In this document: positions 45,257-54,253 of the stretch, piece by piece
Position numbering within the stretch: position 1 is the first letter of the stretch
Layout: each line of letters opens with the position of its first letter
Assembly (NCBI RefSeq): GCF_003148465.1
Contig: NZ_QGGI01000003.1
Span: 27,940 to 91,939 of the forward strand
Direction of reading: 5' to 3'
From: Oceanotoga teriensis
GTDB lineage: Bacteria; Thermotogota; Thermotogae; Petrotogales; Petrotogaceae
Length of the DNA: 64,000 nt
The notes under the pieces: generated by a model
What the model saw: the letters and a program-made list of their open reading frames with translations, nothing else
Told to the model about the DNA's origin: nothing
The model's database searches: none
Made by a program: the position numbers and the translations under genes

Positions 45257-47431
45257 TTATTTTAATTCAAAAAATATACCACTTAAAGGAGGTAATGTAA
45301 TATTTATAGAAAAATCTTTTCCATGCCAAGGTATATTTTCAGAATTTATTTCTTCTATTATACCCCAATTTGATCCAGAATAAATATCTTTATCAGAATT
45401 AAATATTTGTTTATATATACCTGATTTTGGAACACCGATTCTATAGTTTTCTCTGATAACTGGAGTAAAATTAAAAATACAAACTATAAAGTTATTATTA
45501 TTATCTTTTCTTAAAAAGCTAATAATAGAATTTTCTGAATCGTTTATATCGATCCACTCAAATCCAGTCGGATCAAAGTCTATTTCATATAAAGGTTTTT
45601 TGTTTAAATAAATGTTTGTAATATCTTTGAAAAATTTACTCAAACTATAATTATATTCTTCATTCAAAAGATGCCAATCTAAAGAATGATTAAAATCCCA
45701 TTCCTTATATTGAGCAAACTCACTTCCCATAAATAAAAGTTTTTTTCCAGGATGTGAATACATAAAAGTATAATAAAGCCTTAAATTTGCAAATTTTTGC
45801 CATAAATCTCCAGGCATTTTTTCGATCATAGATTTTTTCCCGTATACAACCTCATCATGAGAAATGGAAAGTATAAAATTTTCAGAGAATGAATAAACCA
45901 TAGAAAAAGTTATTTCATTTTGATGATATTTTCTGTATATAGGTTCTTTTTCAAAGTATTCAAGAGAATCATGCATCCATCCCATATTCCATTTCAAATC
46001 AAATCCCAATCCATTATTTTCAACTTTTTGAGTTACTCCAGGAAAAGAAGTAGACTCTTCTGCTATTGTTAAAAAACCTGGAAAATCATTTTTTAATATA
46101 GAGTTCAGATGCTTAAAAAATTCAATGGCTTCAAGATTTTCTCTGCCACCATATTTATTTGGTATCCATTCGCCATCTTTACGGCTATAATCAAGGTATA
46201 ACATAGATGCAACAGCATCTACTCTCAAACCATCTATATGATAAATTTTTGCCCAAAAAAGAGCATTTGAGATTAGAAAATTACTGACTTCATTTCTACC
46301 ATAATTAAATATATAAGTACCCCAATCTATATGTTCTCCGAGTCTTGGATCTTTATGTTCATAAAGTGCAGTTCCATCAAATCGACCCAAAGAATGTTCA
46401 TCTTTTGGAAAATGTCCTGGAACCCAGTCTAATATAACTCCTATATTATTTCTATGCATTTTATCTACAAAATACATAAAATCTTTTGGAGTTCCAAACC
46501 TCGAAGATGGAGCAAAATAGCCCGTTATTTGATAACCCCATGACATATCCAATGGATGTTCAGATATTGGCATCAATTCTATATGAGTAAAGTTATTTTC
46601 TTTTAGATATACTACTAAATCATCAGCGAGTTCTTTATAATTTAAAAAATTATTTTCTTCTTTTCTCTTCCAAGATCCTGCATGAACTTCATAAACATTC
46701 ATGGGTTTTTCTTTAAAATTATTTTTAGATCTTTTTTTCATCCATTTAGAATCTTTCCATTTAAAATCATTTATATCAAAAACAACAGATGCATTTGCTG
46801 GTCTCATTTCATTAAAGAATGCATAAGGATCTGATTTTAAAAGAATATCATTGCTTTGAGTCTTTATTTCATATTTATATATATCTCCAGATTTTACATT
46901 TGGAATAAAAATTTCCCATACACCACTATCTCCAAGAACTCTCATTTGATGAATTCTTCCATCCCAACCATTAAATGAACCTACTACACTTACTCTTTTA
47001 GCATTTGGTGCCCATACTGAAAATAAAGTTCCTTCTACATCTTTTATTTTCATAACATGTGCTCCAAGTTTTTCATATATATTATAATGTGTTCCATTCT
47101 TAAATAAGTACTTATCTAAATCACCAAATACAGGTAAAAAAGAATAAGGATCTTTTGTTTGCCATTTCTTCTTATTTTTTCCAGTATATAGCAATTCATA
47201 TTCAAAAAAGTCATTTGCATCAATAATTATTTCAAATAAACCGTTTTCATCGATTTTTTTAAAAAAATCATTGCTAATATCACTGACAAGCTGTACCACT
47301 TCTGCAAAAGGTTGCAAAGTTCTGATTACAAATTGCTTTTTATTCATTTTATGAATACCTAAAAAATAAAAAGGATCATAATAATCAGCAGATACAAGTT
47401 TTTTAATTTCTTCCTGTCTCAATATTGGCAT
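45257..47431 (-). CDS. glgB: 1,4-alpha-glucan branching enzyme
   Basis: A 724-residue GH13 branching enzyme making alpha-1,6 branches in glycogen. An N-terminal carbohydrate-binding domain (VWAPNAKRVSVVGSFNGWDGR) precedes the catalytic barrel with DWVPGHFPKD, the nucleophile Asp in GLRVDAVASMLYLDY, the acid/base Glu in TIAEESTSFP and SHDEVVYGKKSM. Length and order are typical. It is flanked by manC and dprA on the same strand; no other glycogen genes are seen here. Confidence 0.96.
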   Translation of the reverse strand: MPILRQEEIKKLVSADYYDPFYFLGIHKMNKKQFVIRTLQPFAEVVQLVSDISNDFFKKIDENGLFEIIIDANDFFEYELLYTGKNKKKWQTKDPYSFLPVFGDLDKYLFKNGTHYNIYEKLGAHVMKIKDVEGTLFSVWAPNAKRVSVVGSFNGWDGRIHQMRVLGDSGVWEIFIPNVKSGDIYKYEIKTQSNDILLKSDPYAFFNEMRPANASVVFDINDFKWKDSKWMKKRSKNNFKEKPMNVYEVHAGSWKRKEENNFLNYKELADDLVVYLKENNFTHIELMPISEHPLDMSWGYQITGYFAPSSRFGTPKDFMYFVDKMHRNNIGVILDWVPGHFPKDEHSLGRFDGTALYEHKDPRLGEHIDWGTYIFNYGRNEVSNFLISNALFWAKIYHIDGLRVDAVASMLYLDYSRKDGEWIPNKYGGRENLEAIEFFKHLNSILKNDFPGFLTIAEESTSFPGVTQKVENNGLGFDLKWNMGWMHDSLEYFEKEPIYRKYHQNEITFSMVYSFSENFILSISHDEVVYGKKSMIEKMPGDLWQKFANLRLYYTFMYSHPGKKLLFMGSEFAQYKEWDFNHSLDWHLLNEEYNYSLSKFFKDITNIYLNKKPLYEIDFDPTGFEWIDINDSENSIISFLRKDNNNNFIVCIFNFTPVIRENYRIGVPKSGIYKQIFNSDKDIYSGSNWGIIEEINSENIPWHGKDFSINITLPPLSGIFFELK

Positions 47432-47442
47432 AATATTCCCCC

Positions 47443-48420
47443 TTAAAGTAGAAAGTAAACACCTGATTCTTGTGAAATTATTGATTTAATTTCAAGATTC
47501 ATCAATGTAGATAAAACTATTGAAACATCTTCATTGAGTTTATTGCATATTAAATCAACTGTATTTATGTTATTTTTTATTAAATCTATTAATTGATTTT
47601 CAAGAGAATTATTTGTGTTTAATTTTTCTCCAGAAATGCTTATATTAAAAATTTCTTTTAAAATTTTTTTAGATATTATAGGTGTTGCTCCAGAATATAT
47701 TAAATAATTTGTTCCATATGAATTTACTCTTGTAATATCACCTGGAACTGCAAGAACATCTCTGCCAAACTCTAAAGCATAACGTGCGGTAATCAAGGAT
47801 CCACTTTTTTTTGCTGCCTCTATTACTATTGTTTTATCTGAAAAACCAGCAATTATTCTATTTCTATATGGAAAAGTGTGTTTAAAAGGTGTACTACCAG
47901 GTATAAATTCTGAAATTACAAGATTTTCATTACAAAGTTTTTCATAAAGTTTCTGATTTCCTTTAGGATAAGCCGAATCTACACCATTCCCAAGAACAGC
48001 TATAGTGTTTTTAGAATTTTTATGTACAGCAGAATCTATTCCGTAAGCCATACCACTTACAGTTGTATAATCACTTAATATTTCACAAAATTCTTCAGTT
48101 GTTTTTATTCCATAAGCTGTTGGTTTTCTCGTACCCACTATAGAAACAGTTTTTGTTTTTATAAGAGAAATATCTCCTTTATAATACAAAATTACTGGAG
48201 GGTCTTTAATAATTTTTAAATTTTCAGGATAATCCGAATCCCAAAAATTAATTATTTTGATATCTTTATATTTTTTTAAATGATTATAAATATTCAATTT
48301 TTTAGAGTTGTAGTCTTCTTTAAAAACAGGAGCATTTTCTTGTCCTTGATATATTTTGATAATTTCTTCATTACTTTTTTTAAAACATTCTCTTAAAGTT
48401 ATCAAATCTAAAGTATCCAT
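47443..48420 (-). CDS. dprA: DNA processing protein DprA
   Basis: A 325-residue DprA/Smf protein, which loads RecA on single-stranded DNA during natural transformation. The Rossmann-like core has VSIVGTRKPTAYG, VSGMAYGIDSAVHK, IAVLGNGVDSAYPKGN, SEFIPGSTPFKHTFPYRNRIIAG and AAKKSGSLITARYALE; a small winged-helix-like tail follows. The start at 48420 is chosen for the GGAGG ten bases upstream; the frame runs on upstream for 49 codons but that part is hydrophobic, Phe/Tyr/Ile-rich and lacks a ribosome site. It may indicate competence. Confidence 0.93.
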   Translation of the reverse strand: MDTLDLITLRECFKKSNEEIIKIYQGQENAPVFKEDYNSKKLNIYNHLKKYKDIKIINFWDSDYPENLKIIKDPPVILYYKGDISLIKTKTVSIVGTRKPTAYGIKTTEEFCEILSDYTTVSGMAYGIDSAVHKNSKNTIAVLGNGVDSAYPKGNQKLYEKLCNENLVISEFIPGSTPFKHTFPYRNRIIAGFSDKTIVIEAAKKSGSLITARYALEFGRDVLAVPGDITRVNSYGTNYLIYSGATPIISKKILKEIFNISISGEKLNTNNSLENQLIDLIKNNINTVDLICNKLNEDVSIVLSTLMNLEIKSIISQESGVYFLL

Positions 48421-48478
48421 ACAAATCCTCCAAATCCTTTTTAATTCATTAAGAAAATATAAAAATTGCTTTAAATAT

Positions 48479-48506
48479 ATTATAACATATTTAATATACT
48501 TTGCAA
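48479..48506 (-). promoter_or_regulatory. Promoter of the dprA-glgB-manC transcript
   Basis: On the minus strand: TTGCAA (48506-48501), 16 bases, TATAAT (48484-48479), 59 bases before the dprA start. Confidence 0.6.
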
Positions 48507-48655
48507 AAAATATGAAATATTTTACATTATTATAGAAATAAAAATTATGATTAAAAATATAAATCATTAAATATATTTGTATTTTTTATAAATAAATGAT
48601 TAAGAAAATAAAAGGTTTGAAGAGATTAAAATGTTTATTTAACAATAAATACTTA

Positions 48656-48713
48656 TGAAACAAATCTTTCAATAGACCTGAAACTTTTCATGAAAATTGT
48701 TTCATGCTAAAAT
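48656..48713 (+). promoter_or_regulatory. Promoter and repeated TGAAA/TTTCA operator sites of the glycoside operon
   Basis: The promoter reads TTTTCA (48685-48690), 17 bases, TAAAAT (48708-48713) with a TGC extended element. TGAAA-ATTG-TTTCA (48691-48704), a perfect-arm 14-bp LacI-type site, fills its spacer. Two related inverted repeats lie upstream: TGAAA-N6-TTTCA (48656-48671) and TGAAA-CT-TTTCA (48679-48690), the latter covering the -35. The LacI regulator at 55777 is the obvious candidate to bind. Confidence 0.65.
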
Positions 48714-48746
48714 TTTGATGAACTATGAAAAAAGGGGGGAAACAAA

Positions 48747-50429
48747 TTGAAGAAATTTTTTAAGATTTTTTTAGTTATAAGTTTGATAGTATTTGCTTTT
48801 AATCTATCTTTTGGAGAAACTTATGATAGAAATGAAACTTTTGTTGCTGGTGGGGGGTTGTGGAATACACCAACTAATTGGAATCCTTTTACTCCATGGA
48901 ATGCTACAACTGGAACCGTTGGATTAGTATATGAAACACTTTTTACTTATGATCCTCTTTCAAATAATTTGAAACCATGGCTTGCTGAAAAAGGCGAATG
49001 GATATCAGATAATGAATATCTTTTAACTCTAAAAAAAGGTATAAATTGGGCCGATGGAAATACTTTTGATTCTAATGATGTTTATTTTACATTTGATATT
49101 TCAAGAAAGTATGAATTGAGTTATTCAAATGTTTGGAATTATGTATCTGATGTTGAAATAATTGGAAAATATCAAGTTAAAATAACTTTTAAAGAATCAA
49201 GATATCATGAATGGTCATATTTTTTATATCAGCAACCTATAATGCCACATCATATATGGGAAAATATGACACAGAAAGAATTACTTGAAACAGCTAATAA
49301 ATATCCAATGGGAACAGGCATGTATAAATATGATGCTGTTGGTGCCGATAGAATGATTTGGATAAGAAATGAAAATTGGTGGGGGAATAATTTATTTGGA
49401 AAACCTGCACCTAAAAGAATTGTTTATATGCAAATTTCAGGAAACAATGTTTCATTAGGAATGCTTATGAAAGGTGAATTGGATATTTCAAATTTCTTTA
49501 TACCTGGTGTACCAAGGATAAAATCTTTGTATAATTTAACTACATATTATAAAGAAGCTCCATACATGTTACCTGAAAACGTAGCAATATTATTTATGGA
49601 TGTAAACAAAAAACCTATGGATGATTCTAATTTTAGAAGAGCTGTATCTTTTGCAATAAATAGTGAAATGATAGCAGAGAAAGTTTATGAAGAACAAGTT
49701 CAACCAGCAGGAGCTACAGGGCTTATACCTATTGATTCTTGGAAATCTTATATAGATAAAGATATAGAAAAAAATTATGGATTTAATTATAATCCTTCAA
49801 AAGCAAAAACAATTTTGGCTGAAAATGGCTATAAAGATATAAATAAAGATGGTTATGTAGAAACACCAGATGGAAAAACAATAAGTCTTGAACTTGTTGT
49901 TCCTAATGGCTGGACAGATTGGATGGAAGCGGCAAAAATAATAGCATCTGGATTGAGAGAAGTTGGGATAAATGTTAATGCAAAATTCCCAGATTATTCT
50001 GTTTTTCTATCTATGAGACAAAAGGGTGGATTTGATATGCTTATAGATAATGCAAGTTCAAGTGTATCTAAAACACCTTGGACATATTGGAATTGGGTAG
50101 CTTCAAATAGAATATATACAAATGAAATAACTCAAGGTAATTGGGGAAGATATGAAAATAAAGATTTATTTGATTTGATTATAAAATTTAATTTTGCAAA
50201 AGAAGGATCTTCAAATAGTAAAGAAATAGCATCAAATATAGAAAAAATATTATTAGAAGAAATGCCTTCAATACCATTATGGTATAACGGTATGTGGTTC
50301 CAAGGTTCTACTTCTTATTGGACAAACTATCCAACAGAGGATAATCCTATAGGTTATCCAAGTACTTGGGGGGGAAAATGGCAAATAGGTGGTTTAAATA
50401 TGCTTTTAAATATGAAACCTGCCAATTAA
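48747..50429 (+). CDS. Oligosaccharide/oligopeptide ABC transporter substrate-binding protein
   Basis: A 560-residue SBP_bac_5-family binding protein. It begins with a signal peptide (KKFFKIFLVISLIVFAFNLSFGE) after a TTG start at 48747, which follows a GGGGGG ribosome site; no lipobox is seen. The family signature WADGNTFDSNDVYFTFDI and the later FRRAVSFAINSEMIAEKVY are present. In Thermotogota many members of this peptide-type family bind beta-glucosides such as cellobiose; the GH1 gene downstream supports a sugar ligand. A terminator separates it from the permeases, which would keep the binding protein in excess. Confidence 0.9.
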   Translation: MKKFFKIFLVISLIVFAFNLSFGETYDRNETFVAGGGLWNTPTNWNPFTPWNATTGTVGLVYETLFTYDPLSNNLKPWLAEKGEWISDNEYLLTLKKGINWADGNTFDSNDVYFTFDISRKYELSYSNVWNYVSDVEIIGKYQVKITFKESRYHEWSYFLYQQPIMPHHIWENMTQKELLETANKYPMGTGMYKYDAVGADRMIWIRNENWWGNNLFGKPAPKRIVYMQISGNNVSLGMLMKGELDISNFFIPGVPRIKSLYNLTTYYKEAPYMLPENVAILFMDVNKKPMDDSNFRRAVSFAINSEMIAEKVYEEQVQPAGATGLIPIDSWKSYIDKDIEKNYGFNYNPSKAKTILAENGYKDINKDGYVETPDGKTISLELVVPNGWTDWMEAAKIIASGLREVGINVNAKFPDYSVFLSMRQKGGFDMLIDNASSSVSKTPWTYWNWVASNRIYTNEITQGNWGRYENKDLFDLIIKFNFAKEGSSNSKEIASNIEKILLEEMPSIPLWYNGMWFQGSTSYWTNYPTEDNPIGYPSTWGGKWQIGGLNMLLNMKPAN

Positions 50430-50432
50430 AAT

Positions 50433-50459
50433 AACAGGCTCCTCGGAGCCTGTTTTTAT
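50433..50459 (+). terminator. Attenuating terminator between binding protein and permeases
   Basis: AACAGGCTCC-TC-GGAGCCTGTT is a strong stem followed by TTTATT. Because the permease genes have no clear promoter of their own, this is probably a partial terminator that sets subunit ratios. Confidence 0.85.
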
Positions 50460-50480
50460 TCAATATTGAAGGAGGATAAA

Positions 50481-51470
50481 ATGGGTAAATATCTCAGAAA
50501 AAAAATAATTATATATATGATAACTTTTTTCTTTGCTGTTACATTAGATTGGGCAATTCCAAGATTTATGCCAGGAGATCCTATATCTATGCTTCTTTCG
50601 AGGTTTAATGGCCTTGAAAATAGTAGTGAGATAGTTAGAAGCACTTTTACTAAATCTTTTGGACTTGATCAACCATTGTTGACTCAATATTTTAGTTTTT
50701 GGAAATCCTTGTTTACAGGTGATCTCGGTATAAGTATTTACTTATATCCAAAGAAAGTTTCAGAAATAATTTCTCAAGCACTTGTATATGATATTTTGCT
50801 TTTAATACCTGCAATACTTTTAAGTTGGGTTGTTGGTAATAAACTTGGAGCAAGGTCAGGTGTAAACAAAAAAGTTGATAATATAATGATGCCATTTTTT
50901 TATGTTTTAACATCTTCGCCTTATTTCTGGTTTGCCGTTTTATTAGTGTTCTTTTTTGGAGTTAAGTTAGAATGGTTTCCAATCAATGGAGCATATAGTA
51001 ATATAATGGTCCCAGGATTAAGAATGGATTTCATATTGGATTTTTTACATCATTGGATTTTACCATTTTTATCACTTTTTATAGTTATGTTAGGTGGATG
51101 GGCAATAGGAATGAGAAATATGATCATTTATGAAATGGGTTCAAATTACTCAAAATATATGGAATCATTGGGAAGTTCTGAAAAACTTATAAGAAAATAT
51201 GCATTTAGAAATGCTATACTTCCCCAAGTAACAGGTCTTGCACTTCAATTGGGAACTATAGTTGCTGGAGCATTTACAACAGAAATAGTTTTTTCATATC
51301 CTGGAATAGGCTATACGCTTTTGAAAGCCATTCTAAATCAAGATTATTTTCTTGTTCAAGGTTGTTTTTTATTCATTGTAATAGGAGTATTGGTTGCAAA
51401 TTTCCTCGTAGACATAGTATACATGTTAATAGATCCACGAGTTAGATTTTCTTTCTCTGGGGAGGTTTGA
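50481..51470 (+). CDS. ABC transporter permease, DppB type
   Basis: A 329-residue inner-membrane permease of the OppB/DppB family, with about six membrane segments. It has the N-terminal PGDPISMLLSRF segment and the EAA-loop (YMESLGSSEKLIRKYAFRNAILP) that contacts the ATPases. The start is ATG 50481 with GGAGG upstream; an earlier in-frame start lies ahead of this site. It pairs with the DppC-type gene four bases downstream. Confidence 0.92.
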   Translation: MGKYLRKKIIIYMITFFFAVTLDWAIPRFMPGDPISMLLSRFNGLENSSEIVRSTFTKSFGLDQPLLTQYFSFWKSLFTGDLGISIYLYPKKVSEIISQALVYDILLLIPAILLSWVVGNKLGARSGVNKKVDNIMMPFFYVLTSSPYFWFAVLLVFFFGVKLEWFPINGAYSNIMVPGLRMDFILDFLHHWILPFLSLFIVMLGGWAIGMRNMIIYEMGSNYSKYMESLGSSEKLIRKYAFRNAILPQVTGLALQLGTIVAGAFTTEIVFSYPGIGYTLLKAILNQDYFLVQGCFLFIVIGVLVANFLVDIVYMLIDPRVRFSFSGEV

Positions 51471-51474
51471 TAAA

Positions 51475-52341
51475 ATGAGTTTTATAGAAAAAATTAAAAA
51501 GAATGACAATTTATATTTTGCATTGAGAAATAAAAAAGTTATAATAGGAATTTCAATATTTTTATTCCTTTTAATAGTGGCAATTTTTGGCCCTTTAATA
51601 GCTCCTTATGATTATGAAGAGTTTGCAGGGCAACCATATTTAAGCCCTTCATTAGAACATTTTATGGGAACAAGTATATTTGGAAGAGATATATTTTCTC
51701 AAGTTATTTATGGACTTAGATCTACTTTTGTAGTTGGCTTTATAGGAGGAACTATAGGAACTATAATAGGTTTGATAATAGGTTTTTTTGCAGGATATAA
51801 AAGTGGTTCTTTTCTTGATGAATTATTGATGATGATGACTAATATGTTGCTTGTAATACCAACAATAGCTTTATTAATAATATTATCTGCATATTTGCCT
51901 TATAGAGGTGTAATTACTCAAAGTATGATAATTGGATTTACATCATGGCCTTGGGTTGCAAGAGCCGTACGTTCACAAACTTTATCATTAAGAAATAAAG
52001 AGTTTGTCAATCTTTCAAGAATTTCTGGAGCATCATCTTTTAAAATAATAAAAGATGATATAGCTTATAACATGTTTTCATATGTATTTATGGTTTATAT
52101 TTTGCAATTTGCAGGTGCAATTTTGACTTCTGTTAGTCTCGATTTTATAGGATTAGGTCCTACAAGAGGAATTTCATTGGGCCTTATAATGCAAAATGCT
52201 GTGAATTGGAATGCAATACAATTGGGTCTTTGGTGGTGGGCTATATTACCAGGAGTTATATTGACTGTTTTAGTGACTTCACTTTATTTTATAAATACGG
52301 GTCTTGATGAAGTCTTTAATCCTACATTGAGAGAGATGTGA
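51475..52341 (+). CDS. ABC transporter permease, DppC type
   Basis: A 288-residue permease of the OppC/DppC family. An N-terminal cytoplasmic stretch precedes one membrane segment and GPLIAPYDYEEF, then FMGTSIFGRDIFSQVIYGLR, and the EAA loop (VNLSRISGASSFKIIKDDI). Its stop overlaps a possible GTG of the next gene, so the operon is translationally coupled. Confidence 0.92.
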   Translation: MSFIEKIKKNDNLYFALRNKKVIIGISIFLFLLIVAIFGPLIAPYDYEEFAGQPYLSPSLEHFMGTSIFGRDIFSQVIYGLRSTFVVGFIGGTIGTIIGLIIGFFAGYKSGSFLDELLMMMTNMLLVIPTIALLIILSAYLPYRGVITQSMIIGFTSWPWVARAVRSQTLSLRNKEFVNLSRISGASSFKIIKDDIAYNMFSYVFMVYILQFAGAILTSVSLDFIGLGPTRGISLGLIMQNAVNWNAIQLGLWWWAILPGVILTVLVTSLYFINTGLDEVFNPTLREM

Positions 52342-52346
52342 TTTAT

Positions 52347-53336
52347 ATGAATGATAAAATACTTGAAGTTAAAGATTTGAAACTTTATTATAAGACATTA
52401 AGGGGATATGTCAAAGCTATAGATGGAATTGATTTTGAAATAAAAAAAGGAGAAATATTAGGTGTTGCTGGAGAATCTGGATGTGGTAAATCTACTCTTG
52501 GAAATGGATTAATTCTCTTGAAAAAGCCATTAAATTATATATCTGGAGAAGCTATTTTAAATGGAACAAATATTATGAATTTAAAAAATAAAGAAATGAA
52601 TAAATTAAGATTTAAAAATTTATCTATAATACCTCAATTTGCTATGGATGCTTTTAGTCCAACTAAAAAAATAAAAATATTTATTTCTGATATAGTTTCT
52701 CAGCATGGAATAAATCCAGATAAAAATTTTTTTGACAAAGTAAAAGAAAGATTGAGTTTAGTGAACTTATCACCATCTATTTTGGATAATTACTCAATAG
52801 AACTTTCTGGGGGTATGAAACAAAGACTTGTAATGGTAATATCAACTCTTTTAGATCCGGATTTGCTAATATGTGATGAAGTTACTTCAGCTTTAGATGT
52901 TAGTTCTCAGAGATTTGTTGCAAATATGATATCTGATTTCAGAGATAGAAAAATAATCGGATCTGCCATGTTTATAACTCATGATTTATCAATATTATAC
53001 CAAGTTGCTGATAGAATAATGATTATGTATGCTGGTCATGTAGCAGAAATAGCAGACTCTGATATCATAATAAAGTCTCCAAAACATCCTTATACAAAGG
53101 CTTTAATATCTTCATTACCTAAAAACAATGTTCAGTATATTAATGAAAAACTCAAAGGAATAGAAGGTACACCTCCAAATCTTTTGAATATAGGAGACGG
53201 TTGTAGATTTAGGTTTAGATGTAAATATGCAACAGAAATATGTTCTAAAGAAACCCCAATTCAAAAGAAAATAGATGAAAATCATGTAATTTCTTGTTGG
53301 AATTACAAACAGATCGAAGGTGATAAAAATGCCTAA
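52347..53336 (+). CDS. ABC transporter ATPase, OppD type
   Basis: A 329-residue ATPase with Walker A (GESGCGKST), the signature LSGGMKQRLVM and Walker B (DLLICDEVTSALD). The C-terminal extension (GTPPNLLNIGDGCRFRFRC and later Cys residues) is typical of OppD/DppD proteins. ATG 52347 is used as the start; GTG 52338 in the same frame overlaps the preceding stop and is an alternative, as the ribosome site (GAGAGATG) is equally distant from neither. Confidence 0.92.
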   Translation: MNDKILEVKDLKLYYKTLRGYVKAIDGIDFEIKKGEILGVAGESGCGKSTLGNGLILLKKPLNYISGEAILNGTNIMNLKNKEMNKLRFKNLSIIPQFAMDAFSPTKKIKIFISDIVSQHGINPDKNFFDKVKERLSLVNLSPSILDNYSIELSGGMKQRLVMVISTLLDPDLLICDEVTSALDVSSQRFVANMISDFRDRKIIGSAMFITHDLSILYQVADRIMIMYAGHVAEIADSDIIIKSPKHPYTKALISSLPKNNVQYINEKLKGIEGTPPNLLNIGDGCRFRFRCKYATEICSKETPIQKKIDENHVISCWNYKQIEGDKNA

Positions 53337-54237
53337 TACTTTGATGAAAGTAGAAAATTTACAAAAAGATTTTTCAATAGGAATTTTATCTAAGAAAAAA
53401 ATTCATGCAGTTAATAATATTACATTTGAAATAAAAAAGGGAGAGATAATATCCCTTATAGGAGAAAGTGGAAGTGGAAAAACAACAATTGGAAAACTCA
53501 TATTAAGATTATTAAAACCTTCATCAGGGAATATTTATTATAAAGATAAGGATATAAATTTAGAATATAAAGATAAAAGAAAATATTATAAAAAGGTTCA
53601 AGGTATTTTTCAAGATCCATTTGCATCATTTAATCCGCTTTTTAAAATAGATAGAATATTTGATATGATATTTAAAAATTTTATTGGAGAAAGTAAAAAT
53701 AAAAATGAGAAAATAAGGGATTCTTTAGAATGTGTTGGAATGAATCCGGAATTCATATTGAAAAAATATCCTCATCAATTAAGTGGTGGTCAACTTCAAA
53801 GACTTTTAATAGCAAGAGCTTTGATAATGGATGTTGATGTTCTAATTGCTGATGAATTAATAAGTATGTTAGATGCATCCACAAGAATAGATGTTTTGAA
53901 TCTTCTTGCAAAAATATGTAAAGAAAAAGGTATGGCTGTATTGTTTATAACACATGATCTTTCACTTGGATACTATATAAGTGATACAACTCTTATAATG
54001 CATAAGGGTAATCTTGTTGAAAAAGGAGAAACATCTCTTGTTTATAATAATCCAATTCATCCATATACAAAAATGCTTTTAAAGTCTATACCGGATATAG
54101 GAAACAAATGGAATAAAAATGAAAAATTTTTACCAGAAGATATAAATAAAAAAGTAGAAGAATTTTATAAAAGTTCAAAAGATAAAAAGGGATTTATAGA
54201 AGTTGAAAAAAATCATAATGTTTTATTCAGTTTATAG
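53329..54237 (+). CDS. ABC transporter ATPase, OppF type
   Basis: A 302-residue ATPase with Walker A (GESGSGKTT), the Q-loop FQDPFASFNP, the signature LSGGQLQRLLIARAL and Walker B (DVLIADELISMLD). In the last motif the usual Glu-Pro-Val/Thr reads Glu-Leu-Ile, but the catalytic Glu is kept. It overlaps the OppD gene by eight bases and starts at ATG 53329 after GAAGGTGA. Confidence 0.92.
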   Translation: MPNTLMKVENLQKDFSIGILSKKKIHAVNNITFEIKKGEIISLIGESGSGKTTIGKLILRLLKPSSGNIYYKDKDINLEYKDKRKYYKKVQGIFQDPFASFNPLFKIDRIFDMIFKNFIGESKNKNEKIRDSLECVGMNPEFILKKYPHQLSGGQLQRLLIARALIMDVDVLIADELISMLDASTRIDVLNLLAKICKEKGMAVLFITHDLSLGYYISDTTLIMHKGNLVEKGETSLVYNNPIHPYTKMLLKSIPDIGNKWNKNEKFLPEDINKKVEEFYKSSKDKKGFIEVEKNHNVLFSL

Positions 54238-54253
54238 ATATGGAGGTATTTAA

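Noticed and set aside
48421..48567. Extended hydrophobic N-terminus of DprA
   Set aside because: The segment is Phe/Tyr/Ile-rich shadow translation of AT-rich DNA containing the promoter; GGAGG directly precedes ATG 48420.
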